From assembly GCF_022458865.1 (NCBI RefSeq), contig NZ_JAJNMU010000031.1, forward strand, positions 39,290-103,289: a stretch of DNA of 64,000 bases, given 5' to 3'. Made by a program: the position numbers and the translations under genes. Source of the stretch: Paenibacillus periandrae (GTDB lineage: Bacteria; Bacillota; Bacilli; Paenibacillales; NBRC-103111). Under the pieces are notes generated by a model. The model saw only the letters and a list, made by a program, of their open reading frames with translations, was not told the DNA's origin and made no database searches. Positions 23,851 to 32,771 of the stretch are shown piece after piece. Every line of letters starts with the position of its first letter. Positions within the stretch are counted from its first letter, which is position 1.

Positions 23851-24597
23851 ATGAAGCCGATTCTCGAAGTGGACGGCATTACCGGCGGTTACAGCCGCCT
23901 TCAGCCTGTACTGCATAACCTCAGCTTTCATGTGCAGCCAGGGGAAATGATCGGCTTGATCGGGCTGAACGGAGCAGGAAAAAGCACGACTATCAAGCAT
24001 ATCCTCGGATTAATGATGCCCCATCAAGGGGAGATTCGTCTGAATGGTCAGACCTTGGCCGCATCTCAGGAAAAGTACCGGCAAACGTTTGCCTATGTGC
24101 CAGAAAGCCCTTTATTATACGAAGAATTGAATGTTCGGGAGCATATGGAGCTAACCGCTATGGCCTATGGACTGGATAAAGCTACCTATGAGGAACGCGC
24201 TGGCGTGCTGCTCAAGCAATTTCAGATGGATGCTTATCAGGAGCGACTATCCTCCCACCTGTCCAAAGGCATGCGCCAAAAAGTGATGATTCTGTGCGCA
24301 TTCCTCGTACAGCCGGAGCTGTATATTATTGATGAGCCCTTTCTTGGATTGGATCCCCTCAGCATGCGATCTCTGCTGGAGCTATTGGTCAGTGTTAAAC
24401 AAAGCGGTGCCTCGATTCTCATCAGCTCTCATATTCTGGCTACCATTGAACGTTATTGCGACCGTTTTCTCGTCCTGCATCAAGGCAAGCTGATAGCTTC
24501 TGGTCCTGTGGATGCACTGCAGGCTGCTGCAGGCATGCCCTCTGCGTCCTTGGACGATCTGTTCTGCGAGCTGGTAACAAGGGGCGATCCTCGATGA
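23851..24597 (+). CDS. ecsA: ABC transporter ATP-binding protein, EcsA-like
   Basis: 248 aa. Walker A is GLNGAGKSTT near residue 40, followed by Q-loop-region AYVPESPLLYEEL, signature HLSKGMRQK, Walker B LYIIDEPFLGLDP and switch His in ISSHILATIER. The PESP motif and the following membrane gene of EcsB type point to the Ecs transporter, which in Bacillus affects regulated proteolysis in the membrane, secretion and sporulation. The substrate is unknown. The ATG follows GGGAGG by 12 nt. The stop codon TGA overlaps the ATG of the permease gene. Confidence 0.88.
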   Translation: MKPILEVDGITGGYSRLQPVLHNLSFHVQPGEMIGLIGLNGAGKSTTIKHILGLMMPHQGEIRLNGQTLAASQEKYRQTFAYVPESPLLYEELNVREHMELTAMAYGLDKATYEERAGVLLKQFQMDAYQERLSSHLSKGMRQKVMILCAFLVQPELYIIDEPFLGLDPLSMRSLLELLVSVKQSGASILISSHILATIERYCDRFLVLHQGKLIASGPVDALQAAAGMPSASLDDLFCELVTRGDPR

Positions 24598-25778
24598 TGG
24601 ATATACAAGCTTTATACCGTCGCCGTGAGGCTGAATTTCTCAAAGAAATTCGTCCCTATTTGCACTATGCGTTGCAAAGCTTGTCCATCGCTGCGGGGAT
24701 CGCCTTTCTTGTTTTTATGATCGGGTATCGACAGTTCCTGCAGTGGGTAACACCGGAATTTCCTTGGCAGCTGACAGCGACGGTTTGTATGATGCTAGTG
24801 CTTGTCGGCGGCCGTATTCGTACCTATTTACAGCAAGCAGATACTTTGTTCCTGCTGCCTCAAGAGCCTGCGATGGCCATCTATTTGCAAACGGCCATGC
24901 GCAGAGCCCGAATTATTGGGTCTATTCTGGCTGCCATTGGCTGGTTGATCGTCTGGCCAATGTATCATAAGCTTGCGCCTTCAAGCGGCTGGTTATTCTT
25001 GCTTCTGCTGCTCGTCTGGCTTGTATTTAAACAGGTGCTGCTGTTCGGCAAATGGACAGAGCAGCAGCTTCTGGAGCAGCGGACACGTAACTTATTCATC
25101 CTGCTGCGATGGCTGCTGTGCGCCGGACTGACCTATGCTGTTTTCAAGCTAGGGCCTGGCTATGGTGCGGGGATATTAGCAGCTGGATCTCTGGCTTACC
25201 TGGGTATTCTTCGGCTTCCACGGCAGTACAAAGTACATTGGAATTTGCTCATTGATTGGGAGCTGCGGCATAAGGCGAGTATTTATCGGATTCTGAACCT
25301 GTTTATCGATGTGCCCGAGCTGCGCGGCAAAGCAAGAAACATTCGTTGGCTAAATCGAATCGTGAGCATCATCCCGTTTCAACGTAAATTCACCTATAAC
25401 TATTTATTTACGCTCGTCTGGCTGCGCTCCGAATTGTTCGGCATGACCTGCCGTTTCACTGTCATTGGTATACTGCTGATGGTCGCTTTTGACAATAAAG
25501 TATTGGCAGCCGTATTGTATGCCATTCTGGCCCTTTTTAGCGCTGTTCAACTGGCCGATCTGCTGCGTTATTATCGCGAGCATCTCTGGCAGCACATTTA
25601 CCCGCTCTCACCACATCTACGGAAGCAATCGCTGCGGAGAGTCCGCTTGATCCTGCATCTGTGTATGCTCGTGCTGATCATTGTACCTGCATTCTGGACG
25701 CTGTCTGCACCACTATGGGCAGCAGCCATGCTCGTTATTGCAGCTTGCGGGTCTATCATCTACCATCGTTTTAAGTAA
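24594..25778 (+). CDS. ecsB: ABC transporter permease, EcsB-like
   Basis: 394 aa, an integral membrane protein with about eight helices, some in close pairs (YALQSLSIAAGIAFLVFMIG, GWLFLLLLLVWLVF, LFGMTCRFTVIGILLMVAF). Its length and the sequence around LWLRSELFGMTCR match EcsB. Two ATGs, at 24594 and 24597, are possible; the first gives the ATGA overlap with ecsA, and AAGGGG lies 9 nt before it. It should form the membrane part of the Ecs transporter. A longer open frame within ecsA is ignored because it has no start signal. Confidence 0.86.
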   Translation: MMDIQALYRRREAEFLKEIRPYLHYALQSLSIAAGIAFLVFMIGYRQFLQWVTPEFPWQLTATVCMMLVLVGGRIRTYLQQADTLFLLPQEPAMAIYLQTAMRRARIIGSILAAIGWLIVWPMYHKLAPSSGWLFLLLLLVWLVFKQVLLFGKWTEQQLLEQRTRNLFILLRWLLCAGLTYAVFKLGPGYGAGILAAGSLAYLGILRLPRQYKVHWNLLIDWELRHKASIYRILNLFIDVPELRGKARNIRWLNRIVSIIPFQRKFTYNYLFTLVWLRSELFGMTCRFTVIGILLMVAFDNKVLAAVLYAILALFSAVQLADLLRYYREHLWQHIYPLSPHLRKQSLRRVRLILHLCMLVLIIVPAFWTLSAPLWAAAMLVIAACGSIIYHRFK

Positions 25779-25803
25779 GCTAATAAAGAAAGGAACGATT
25801 CCA

Positions 25804-26754
25804 ATGCGACCGACCTTGATGATTTCAAGAGCAGCGCGCCCCCGGCGCAAGCCTTATAAAATCGTGCTGTTAGCCTTGATTCTGTTGGTTGCCATCCTAT
25901 CGCTGGTCAGCGTCGGAGTTTCTACCTACGTAGGCTGGCAGCTGACTCATCCGGCACGCAAAGCGCTTACCGATAGCCCCGATCGTTATGGATTAGCCTT
26001 TACCCCTATCCAATTTCCAAGCCGTACTCAGGATGTAACACTGGAAGGCTGGCACATTCCTGCAGCAGCGGAGCCAACAACGGACAAGCTGACAATCATC
26101 ATGGCCCATGGCTATCGGGAAAACCGGCTGCAGAGTGGTGCGGAGGCGATCAAATTGACCAAGGCGTTATCCGCTCAAGGCTTTGATGTTGTGATGTTCG
26201 ATTTTCGTAATTCAGGTGAATCTGGCGGCAGCCTGACGACCGTCGGCTATTTGGAAAAAGCAGATGTGCTCGGAGCCATCGATTGGGTTCGAACTCATCA
26301 TCCTGGACGAATAGCGCTACACGGCTTTTCCATGGGTGCTGCGACCTCGCTGCTCGCCGCTGCTGAGGAGCCTGCTGTAGCCGGAGTCGTCGCAGACAGT
26401 CCTTTTAATCATTTAACTCGCTATTTGGAGGACAACCTTCCGGTTTGGTCACACCTGCCGAGCTTTCCCTATACACCGCTGATTTTGGGGATTTTACCTC
26501 GTTTGACAAATATGGACCCGGATCAAGTCGATGCGTTGAGCGCCGTAGATCATATCTATCCACGTCCTGTCTTGTTTATTCACAGCATTGAGGACCAATC
26601 GGTTCCCTATGTGAACAGTGAATCGATGTGGGCAAAGCATAAGGACCGTTTTCAAATTTGGCAGACGACCGGTAAAGAGCACGTCAAGTCCCATGCCAAA
26701 TTTGCGAAGGAATATGAGGAAAAGGTTATTGCGTTCTATAAGCAGCTGCAGTAG
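25804..26754 (+). CDS. membrane-anchored alpha/beta hydrolase, YqkD-like
   Basis: 316 aa. A basic N-terminus and one transmembrane helix (about 20-42) anchor the protein, with the catalytic domain on the outer face. The nucleophile is in GFSMGAATSLLA (near 180), the oxyanion region in IIMAHGYRENR, the acid probably in HSIEDQSVPY and the histidine in GKEHVKSHAKF. Family members are serine esterases or peptidases of undefined substrate. The ATG follows AAGGAACGATTCC. It lies 25 bp after ecsB and may be in the same transcription unit. No terminator was found before it. Confidence 0.87.
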   Translation: MRPTLMISRAARPRRKPYKIVLLALILLVAILSLVSVGVSTYVGWQLTHPARKALTDSPDRYGLAFTPIQFPSRTQDVTLEGWHIPAAAEPTTDKLTIIMAHGYRENRLQSGAEAIKLTKALSAQGFDVVMFDFRNSGESGGSLTTVGYLEKADVLGAIDWVRTHHPGRIALHGFSMGAATSLLAAAEEPAVAGVVADSPFNHLTRYLEDNLPVWSHLPSFPYTPLILGILPRLTNMDPDQVDALSAVDHIYPRPVLFIHSIEDQSVPYVNSESMWAKHKDRFQIWQTTGKEHVKSHAKFAKEYEEKVIAFYKQLQ

Positions 26755-26826
26755 ATCAATCCTAAGCCCCCGTAGATTGCGAGGACTTCTTCGGGCTTCA
26801 AATTCAAGAAAGAGTACTTGGTAAAA

Positions 26827-26869
26827 ATAAAAAACAGAGTGCCTCTATTCGTTCTAGAAGCACTCTGTT
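26827..26869 (-). terminator. terminator of the Gfo/Idh/MocA gene
   Basis: Arms AACAGAGTGC and GCACTCTGTT (26833-26842 and 26860-26869) are followed, on the minus strand, by TTTTTTATTTT. It lies 50 bp after the stop codon of the dehydrogenase gene and close to the end of the convergent hydrolase gene. Confidence 0.8.
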
Positions 26870-26918
26870 GGATCATATATCATTAAATTGCAATCGAGCA
26901 GCAAAATTTGTTGATTTC

Positions 26919-27953
26919 TTACAAAGCTATTTCTGCGCCATTGTAAACAATCTTTTGGCCAGTACGTGAGGATTCATATATGTCCATCACCACACGGAAA
27001 CCATTGAAGCCTTCTGGTCCATCGATCCAGAACGGTTTACCTGCCAGCAGATGCTCGTAGTAATCACGAATTTGCAGCTCGTGGCTCATTCCCCAATATG
27101 ATTTCTCGCCCAGAGTGTTGACCACCGGCTCCTCCAGCGTGGTAAGCTTGCCGTCCTGATCAAGGTACAGCGAATCGCCGCGCTGCAGCAAGGTTCCTTG
27201 CTCGAATACGAGCTCCACCTCAACCGGTGAATTGCGTCCATATGCATTGGTTGCGTAGAAGATCGCAGTAGCGCCATTTTTAAATTCAATGTAGGCATGT
27301 GCAGTATCTTCCACTTCGATGACGCCCTCCAAGGAATCGGTAGAAATCGAGCCCTTAATGGAAGAAATTTCGCCACCCAGCCATTGCAGTAAATCGACCG
27401 TATGAATCGACTGATTAATCAGTACGCCGCCACCTTCAGTTGCCCACTTGCCTTTCCACTCGGTTTCATAATAAGCCGCTGTCCGATTCCAGGTAACGAT
27501 TCCCTTCATGCAGATCAGCTTGCCCAGCTCACCGGATTCAACATACTGCTTCATTCTTTTGGATGGGGCATTGTAACGGTTTTGAAAAATAACGCCCAGC
27601 TGCACATTCGGATTCTCGACAGCTGCCTGCAGCATTTTTTGAGCGGAGGCAATATTTTCTGCCATCGGCTTCTCAGTCAGCACATGCTTGCCTGCTCTCA
27701 ACACATCAATTGCCATTGGTGAATGCAAGTAATGTGCCGTGCACAGGTGAACAACTTGAATATCATCACGTTTGAGCATTTCCTTATAGTCGGTGTAATA
27801 ATCGCAGCCATATTCCTCTGCTATCTGACGTGCCCGGTTTTCATCAATATCTACAACCGCTTTCAACTCTGTCAGTTCCAAATCTGCTATTGCCTTTAAA
27901 TGGACCCCTGAAATGGCTCCGAGCCCGATTATTGCTGTACCCAATGTTGTCAA
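26919..27953 (-). CDS. Gfo/Idh/MocA family oxidoreductase
   Basis: About 344 aa. The N-terminal Rossmann fold carries IIGLGAISGVHLKAIADL (NAD(P) site), and VLTEKPMAENI supplies the catalytic Lys of the EKP motif. The C-terminal alpha/beta domain has GGVLINQSIHTVDLLQWLGG, with the His and Asp of the active site. Members oxidise or reduce sugars and inositols. The frame opens at GTG (27960-27962), which overlaps the TTAGGTGA ribosome site; the TTG at 27951-27953 5 nt after it is preferred. It is divergent from an AraC regulator across 179 bp, so it is probably a sugar-catabolic enzyme under that regulator's control. Confidence 0.9.
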   Translation of the reverse strand: MTTLGTAIIGLGAISGVHLKAIADLELTELKAVVDIDENRARQIAEEYGCDYYTDYKEMLKRDDIQVVHLCTAHYLHSPMAIDVLRAGKHVLTEKPMAENIASAQKMLQAAVENPNVQLGVIFQNRYNAPSKRMKQYVESGELGKLICMKGIVTWNRTAAYYETEWKGKWATEGGGVLINQSIHTVDLLQWLGGEISSIKGSISTDSLEGVIEVEDTAHAYIEFKNGATAIFYATNAYGRNSPVEVELVFEQGTLLQRGDSLYLDQDGKLTTLEEPVVNTLGEKSYWGMSHELQIRDYYEHLLAGKPFWIDGPEGFNGFRVVMDIYESSRTGQKIVYNGAEIAL

Positions 27954-28132
27954 TGGATTCACCTAATTTCTTCAGATTGGTTATGTCCAAAAGCTTATTC
28001 TTGAACATAAGATTAAAGTTAGCTTTATAATGCAGTATAATAAAAACAAATACATTGCGTCAATTGCCGTGTTTCTTGCTTTTTTTGACTTTTTGCTGAT
28101 GTGATCTTGTTTATTTGGAAGGTGTGTCCTCT

Positions 28133-28981
28133 GTGAACTTTAATATCCATACTAATACTTCCCAACTTCAATATAACCATAGACGATTGTCGCCTCCGCC
28201 CAAGATGGATTTTCATTTGCATGAGCGTTTTGAAGTTTATTTTTTTATTGCAGGCGACGTCAATTTTATAATAGAGAAAAAGGTATATCCGATGAAATCC
28301 GGCGACTTGCTCGTTATTAACAACCGCGAGCTGCACAAGTCGACCTTCAAATCCGATGCACCGTATGAAAATATTGTTATTCACTTCGACCCGGAAATCG
28401 TTCAGCCGTTTGAATCCATTTTTCAATATGGTCTGCTCGATTGCTTTACAGAGCGTGAGTCCGGGGAGCACAATAAAATCCATCTTCAACCCCAACAGCT
28501 GGAGGAGATCATGGCCTTGTACAAAAGGATCGATACCCTGCTGCTGCTTCCATCCGAAGAAACCAATCTGCTGTTGACGATTCAATTCATTGAGCTGCTG
28601 GTGCTGCTGAATCGTTCCTTCCGCAACAATACCGCTCTGTCGGAATCGTCTACTGTATCAGAGAAGCTGGCACCCGTGCTCGATTATATCGATCATCACC
28701 TCGATCAGGATCTGACTCTGGAAATGCTGGAGCGGCAGGTGTACATGAACCGCTACTACCTGAGCCGTCTATTTAGGCAGAGCACCGGAAGCACCATTCA
28801 CTCCTACATTCTTATGAAACGAATTTCCCGCGCCAAGAAGCTGCTGCATGATGGACACAATGTCACCGAAGCCTGCCAAATGTCCGGCTTTAATGATTAC
28901 TCCAATTTTATCCGGATGTTCAAACGTATCGTCGGTATGCCGCCAGGGCAGTATCGCAAGCAGATCGGATTTACCAACTAA
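28133..28981 (+). CDS. AraC family transcriptional regulator with cupin sensor domain
   Basis: About 282 aa. The N-terminal cupin-type ligand domain contains MDFHLHERFEVYFFIAGDVN and GDLLVINNRELHK. The C-terminal double helix-turn-helix (about 180-280) contains LTLEMLERQVYMNRYYLSRL and ACQMSGFNDYSNFIRMFKRI, ending with PPGQYRK. It probably senses a sugar. The open frame begins at TTG 28115, but GGAAGGTG lies just inside it and the GTG at 28133, 8 nt after that site, is chosen. It is divergent from the Gfo/Idh/MocA gene, its likely target. Confidence 0.88.
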   Translation: MNFNIHTNTSQLQYNHRRLSPPPKMDFHLHERFEVYFFIAGDVNFIIEKKVYPMKSGDLLVINNRELHKSTFKSDAPYENIVIHFDPEIVQPFESIFQYGLLDCFTERESGEHNKIHLQPQQLEEIMALYKRIDTLLLLPSEETNLLLTIQFIELLVLLNRSFRNNTALSESSTVSEKLAPVLDYIDHHLDQDLTLEMLERQVYMNRYYLSRLFRQSTGSTIHSYILMKRISRAKKLLHDGHNVTEACQMSGFNDYSNFIRMFKRIVGMPPGQYRKQIGFTN

Positions 28982-29106
28982 GGCTGCTGGAGGCAGACAA
29001 TTGCTGTATGATTGGCTTGGATATGCAGCTTGTTTCGCCTTAATAAGAAAACCTGTCGAGGCCTTTCAAAGATGAGCGACCGCGGTTCAGAGGTAATTTT
29101 CTTGAA

Positions 29107-29158
29107 ACATAAGAATCCTTCAGCTCCGCTGAAAACTGATAAATTCTTATGTTATCAG
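29107..29158 (+). repeat. overlapping alternative hairpins in the aas leader
   Basis: ACATAAGAAT (29107-29116) pairs with ATTCTTATGT (29143-29152), with a nested TTCAGC/GCTGAA stem at 29119-29133. CTGATAA (29136-29142) can instead pair with TTATCAG (29152-29158). The two foldings compete for base 29152 and constrain each other. Confidence 0.55.
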
Positions 29159-29192
29159 AAGGGTACTACATAAAGTTAGTACTCTTCTTTTT
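29157..29192 (+). terminator. intrinsic terminator upstream of aas
   Basis: AGAAGGGTACTA (29157-29168) pairs with TAGTACTCTTCT (29177-29188) over 12 bp with one G-U pair, followed by a T-run. It lies 176 nt after the araC stop and 80 nt before the aas start. It could end the araC transcript or act as an attenuator in the aas leader. Confidence 0.7.
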
Positions 29193-29271
29193 GCTGCCTT
29201 CCATGTACAATACAAATATCAGCCATACTCAATTTCCCATTTATGCGTTCCATCTAAAGGAGTCGATTGCC

Positions 29272-31380
29272 ATGTCCGTGCTTATCACGTTCTTAAAAGG
29301 ATTATTCCGGATCATATTCCGGCTCAAGCTATCCGGCTTGGAGAAGCTCGATTTCAGCCAGCCGACCATTCTGATGCCTAATCACGTGTCACTGCTGGAT
29401 GCGCTGCTGTTAGCACTCTATCTGCCCCAGGAAGCGACCTTCGTGGTGAATACATCAATTGCCCGTCGATTGCGATTACCTCTGAAGCTGGTCCGGCATA
29501 TTACCGTAGATCCGCTTAATCCGTATTCGGTTCGCAAGATGGTCAAGACGGTACAAAGCGGTGTTCCACTCGTTCTATTCCCGGAGGGGCGTATCACAAC
29601 TACAGGTGGATTGATGAAAATATATAGCGGTATTGCTTACATTGCCTTAAAAACAGGGGCTAAGCTTATTCCCATCGCCATCAACGGAGCCGAACGCTCC
29701 AAGCTTTCCTATATCGGTCATAAAATCAGGACGGTCTTGTTTCCGGCAATCCGTATCCAGATTGGCGACCATTTCCGGATCGAGCAGCAGCCGGGAGTAT
29801 CCATGAAGCTGCAAAAGCAGCAGGCTGCGGATACGATTCTGACTACCATGCAGGAGCATTTGTTGAAAAGCCGCTTGAAAACGGAAGTAAATCTGTTCAA
29901 CGAACTGCTGCTGCAAGCTTCCCTTCATGGACAGTCGAATAAAATTTGCGAGGATTTGACACAGAGCCTTACCTACAAGAAGCTGATCGTCTCCTCTTAC
30001 GTATTCGGGCGTAAGCTGCGGCCCAAGCTTAACAATCAAGCCGCTATCGGGTTGCTGCTGCCTAATTCGATTGCTCATGTGATCACTTTGTTCGCGCTGC
30101 TGCGTCTTGGGAAAACACCTGCCATGCTGAATTTCTCGGCTGGACAGCAAAGCCTGCTGGATGCTTGTGAAACAGCGGTGCTGCGGACCATAATCACCTC
30201 CCGCCAATTCATTGAGAAGGCCAAGCTGGAAGCCACCATTCAGGCCTTGGCACAGGAACACACGATCATTTATTTGGAGGATGTTAAGGACGAAGTCAAG
30301 CTGTCTGACAAGCTGGGAGGTCTGCTTGATTATTGGATGGGCGCGCAAGCCGAGCAAGGGTTTCGCGATATCATCCTGTTCACCTCCGGCAGTGAAAGCA
30401 AGCCCAAGGGTGTCGTTCTCGGTCATGATCAATTGTATGCGAATATTCAGCAGTGCAAGGCTGTATTCGATTTTACTGCGGCTGACAAAATGTTCAATGC
30501 ACTGCCGATGTTTCACAGCTTCGGTCTGACTGCGGGTACCCTGCTGCCTATCCTTACCGGAGTGCCGGTGATGCTCTATCCAAGTCCCTTGCATTATCGT
30601 GCCATTCCCGAGGTCGTCTATGATCGCAATGCGACGATTTTATTCGGAACCTCTACCTTTCTCGCTGGATACGGACGGGCTGCACACCCATATGACTTTC
30701 ATTCGCTGCGAATTGTTGTAGCAGGAGCCGAAAAGCTGAAGGATGAGGTGCGCGAGCTGTGGAGCCAAAAGTTTGGTATCCGTATATTCGAAGGCTACGG
30801 CGCAACCGAAGCTTCGCCAGTCGTCTCGATCAATTCACCGCTCAACTACAAAAGAGGTACCGTCGGCAAGCTGCTGCCGAGCATTCGCTACAAGCTTGAA
30901 CCGATACCGGGTATTGAGCATGGCGGCAACCTGCTCATTCAAGGTCCTAATATTATGAAGGGTTACCTGATTCATGGCAAAGGCTTTGTTCCTTGCCCTG
31001 AATGGTATGATTGCGGAGATATTGTAGAAGTGGATGCACAAGGATTTCTGAGCATCAAGTCGCGGCTGAAGCGTTTTGCCAAAATCGGCGGTGAAATGAT
31101 TTCCCTTCAGTTGGTTGAAGAGCTTGCCGCGGCCTGCTATGGCGATATTCCGCTTGCTGCAATCAGTGTAGCCGACGGCCGCAAAGGAGAGCGAATTCTG
31201 CTGTTCACCACCAAGGAAGGTCTGAATGTACAGGAATTTAAGGCCAAGCTTAACGAAAAAGGATATACACCGATGCTGCTGCCCTCCAGATTACAAGTCA
31301 TCGATAAGCTGCCGCTGCTTGGCAGTGGCAAAACCGATTACGTAACACTGAAGAAACACGTTGAAGCTGGGCTCGAATAA
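29272..31380 (+). CDS. aas: bifunctional acyltransferase / acyl-ACP synthetase (Aas type)
   Basis: 702 aa. The N-terminal PlsC acyltransferase domain (about 1-190) has the catalytic HxxxxD in NHVSLLDA and the glycerol-3-phosphate motif FPEGRIT. The C-terminal AMP-binding ligase domain (about 210-700) has FTSGSESKPKGVVLG for ATP binding, GYGATEASPVVSIN and the Lys region GKTDYVTLKK at the end. In Escherichia coli Aas re-acylates 2-acyl-lysophospholipids brought in by LplT, using fatty acid and ATP via acyl-ACP. The ATG at 29272 follows AAAGGAG; the earlier open frame from 29149 passes through the leader terminator and is rejected. The lplT-like gene lies 87 bp downstream. Confidence 0.9.
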   Translation: MSVLITFLKGLFRIIFRLKLSGLEKLDFSQPTILMPNHVSLLDALLLALYLPQEATFVVNTSIARRLRLPLKLVRHITVDPLNPYSVRKMVKTVQSGVPLVLFPEGRITTTGGLMKIYSGIAYIALKTGAKLIPIAINGAERSKLSYIGHKIRTVLFPAIRIQIGDHFRIEQQPGVSMKLQKQQAADTILTTMQEHLLKSRLKTEVNLFNELLLQASLHGQSNKICEDLTQSLTYKKLIVSSYVFGRKLRPKLNNQAAIGLLLPNSIAHVITLFALLRLGKTPAMLNFSAGQQSLLDACETAVLRTIITSRQFIEKAKLEATIQALAQEHTIIYLEDVKDEVKLSDKLGGLLDYWMGAQAEQGFRDIILFTSGSESKPKGVVLGHDQLYANIQQCKAVFDFTAADKMFNALPMFHSFGLTAGTLLPILTGVPVMLYPSPLHYRAIPEVVYDRNATILFGTSTFLAGYGRAAHPYDFHSLRIVVAGAEKLKDEVRELWSQKFGIRIFEGYGATEASPVVSINSPLNYKRGTVGKLLPSIRYKLEPIPGIEHGGNLLIQGPNIMKGYLIHGKGFVPCPEWYDCGDIVEVDAQGFLSIKSRLKRFAKIGGEMISLQLVEELAAACYGDIPLAAISVADGRKGERILLFTTKEGLNVQEFKAKLNEKGYTPMLLPSRLQVIDKLPLLGSGKTDYVTLKKHVEAGLE

Positions 31381-31467
31381 AGAGCCTGAAATTGTTGCAA
31401 CCGTGTATGCTTCTACCGACGCTTTGACAAATGTCTTGCCCATTGCCATTAGAAGGGATTGATATGT

Positions 31468-32682
31468 ATGAAAGAGCGAGCCCTGAATGCCTTATATATC
31501 ACTCAATTTTTGTCAGCTTTCTCAGACAACATGTCCCTATTAGTCATTGCCAGTCTGTTAACAAAAAATGGATTTTCGCCCGAATCGTTAGCCTTGGTGA
31601 CGATGGCATTTTTCCTTCCCTATATTTTGTTAGCCCCTATTGTCGGTCCATTTGCAGATAAAATGCCAAAATCCGTCGTGCTCATTATAGGCAATCTGAT
31701 CAAGCTGCTGGGTATCTCTGCACTTATCTTTATTGATCAATCCAATATTATTTTATTAATGCTCAGTTATTTTACCGTAGGCGTTGGAGCCGTTGTGTAT
31801 TCGCCAGCCAAGTATGGAATATTACCGGAGCTCATCGAAACCGACCAGCAGCTGTTTAAGGCTAATTCCAGAATTGAAGCGTACACGATCCTCGCCATCC
31901 TGACAGGGATCGGTGGAGGCGGTGCTATTGTCTCCGCAACCAGTACGGTGCAATCGTCTCTCATCTGTGTATTGCTGTATGCTTTATCGCTCGGTGTGAC
32001 TTTCTTGATTCCACGTATGCCGGGAGATCAGTCCATACGCTATACGCGGGAAGCTCTACAGTTTTTCAAAAGTGTCTCGACACTGCTGAGCCATTCCAAA
32101 ACCAACTTTTCCCTGATCGGTACAGGAGCCTTCTGGATGAGCTCAGCCGTACTCCGTACAGCAGTGTTAGCCTGGATACCACTTGCTCTGGGGTTTAGTC
32201 CTGAGGATTTCAGTGTTTCCCTGATTCTCGCTACCACGTCGATCGGGATCGTGATCGGTGCATTCCTTGCCCCCAAATTTGTTCAGCTTCAGCAGTATTA
32301 CAAATCGATTATTTATGGCTTTTTGATGGTAGTGCTCATCTTTATTTTCCCATGGCTGCATTCGACCTCAATCACCATCGTATTTTTATTGGCGGTAGGC
32401 TGTATGGGCGGGATCTTCATTGTACCGATGAACACGGTGCTTCAGGAAGAAGGCACGAGAATGGTAGGGGCTGGAAAAACGATAGCTGTGCAAAATTTTG
32501 TTGAAAATATATTGATGGTGATCGGATCGGGGCTGTACTATTTGGTCATTGAACAAGGGGCGTCGATTTCGATGGCTATTGTTATTCAAGGTGCGATTAT
32601 GCTGCTCATTCTGTTGTATCTGGGCTCGAAGATCAGCAGGCATTCATCACCGATGCATGCAGGTGGAAAAAGCTTCAAATAA
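31468..32682 (+). CDS. lplT: lysophospholipid transporter LplT-like MFS protein
   Basis: About 404 aa with 12 predicted transmembrane helices. The start MKERALNALYITQFLSAFSD and the block VGVGAVVYSPAKYGILPELI are marks of the LplT group, which flips lysophospholipids to the inner leaflet for repair by Aas. It follows aas on the same strand, the same pairing as in enterobacteria, where the genes can even be fused. The open frame starts at TTG 31459, but the ATG at 31468 has AGAAGGGA at good spacing. The LplT role is inferred mainly from the neighbour and the PAKYGILPE motif. Confidence 0.87.
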   Translation: MKERALNALYITQFLSAFSDNMSLLVIASLLTKNGFSPESLALVTMAFFLPYILLAPIVGPFADKMPKSVVLIIGNLIKLLGISALIFIDQSNIILLMLSYFTVGVGAVVYSPAKYGILPELIETDQQLFKANSRIEAYTILAILTGIGGGGAIVSATSTVQSSLICVLLYALSLGVTFLIPRMPGDQSIRYTREALQFFKSVSTLLSHSKTNFSLIGTGAFWMSSAVLRTAVLAWIPLALGFSPEDFSVSLILATTSIGIVIGAFLAPKFVQLQQYYKSIIYGFLMVVLIFIFPWLHSTSITIVFLLAVGCMGGIFIVPMNTVLQEEGTRMVGAGKTIAVQNFVENILMVIGSGLYYLVIEQGASISMAIVIQGAIMLLILLYLGSKISRHSSPMHAGGKSFK

Positions 32683-32741
32683 GGCTGGCAGCTCCTTCCT
32701 GATATTCCCACCTTACGCCGAATATTCAGTTTGATCCAACA

Positions 32742-32770
32742 GGAAACAGGCTCCAGGGAGAGCCTGTTCC
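32742..32770. terminator. hairpin between convergent lplT and the DMT transporter gene
   Basis: GGAAACAGGCTC (32742-32753) pairs with GAGCCTGTTCC (32760-32770), with one bulge. No T-run is present; it lies between convergent stops, so a bidirectional terminator role is likely. Confidence 0.6.
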
Positions 32771-32771
32771 A

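Noticed and set aside
29647..30594. 315-codon open frame on the minus strand opposite aas
   Set aside because: It lies fully antisense to a well-conserved acyltransferase/ligase, has no ribosome site and its product has no recognisable domain.
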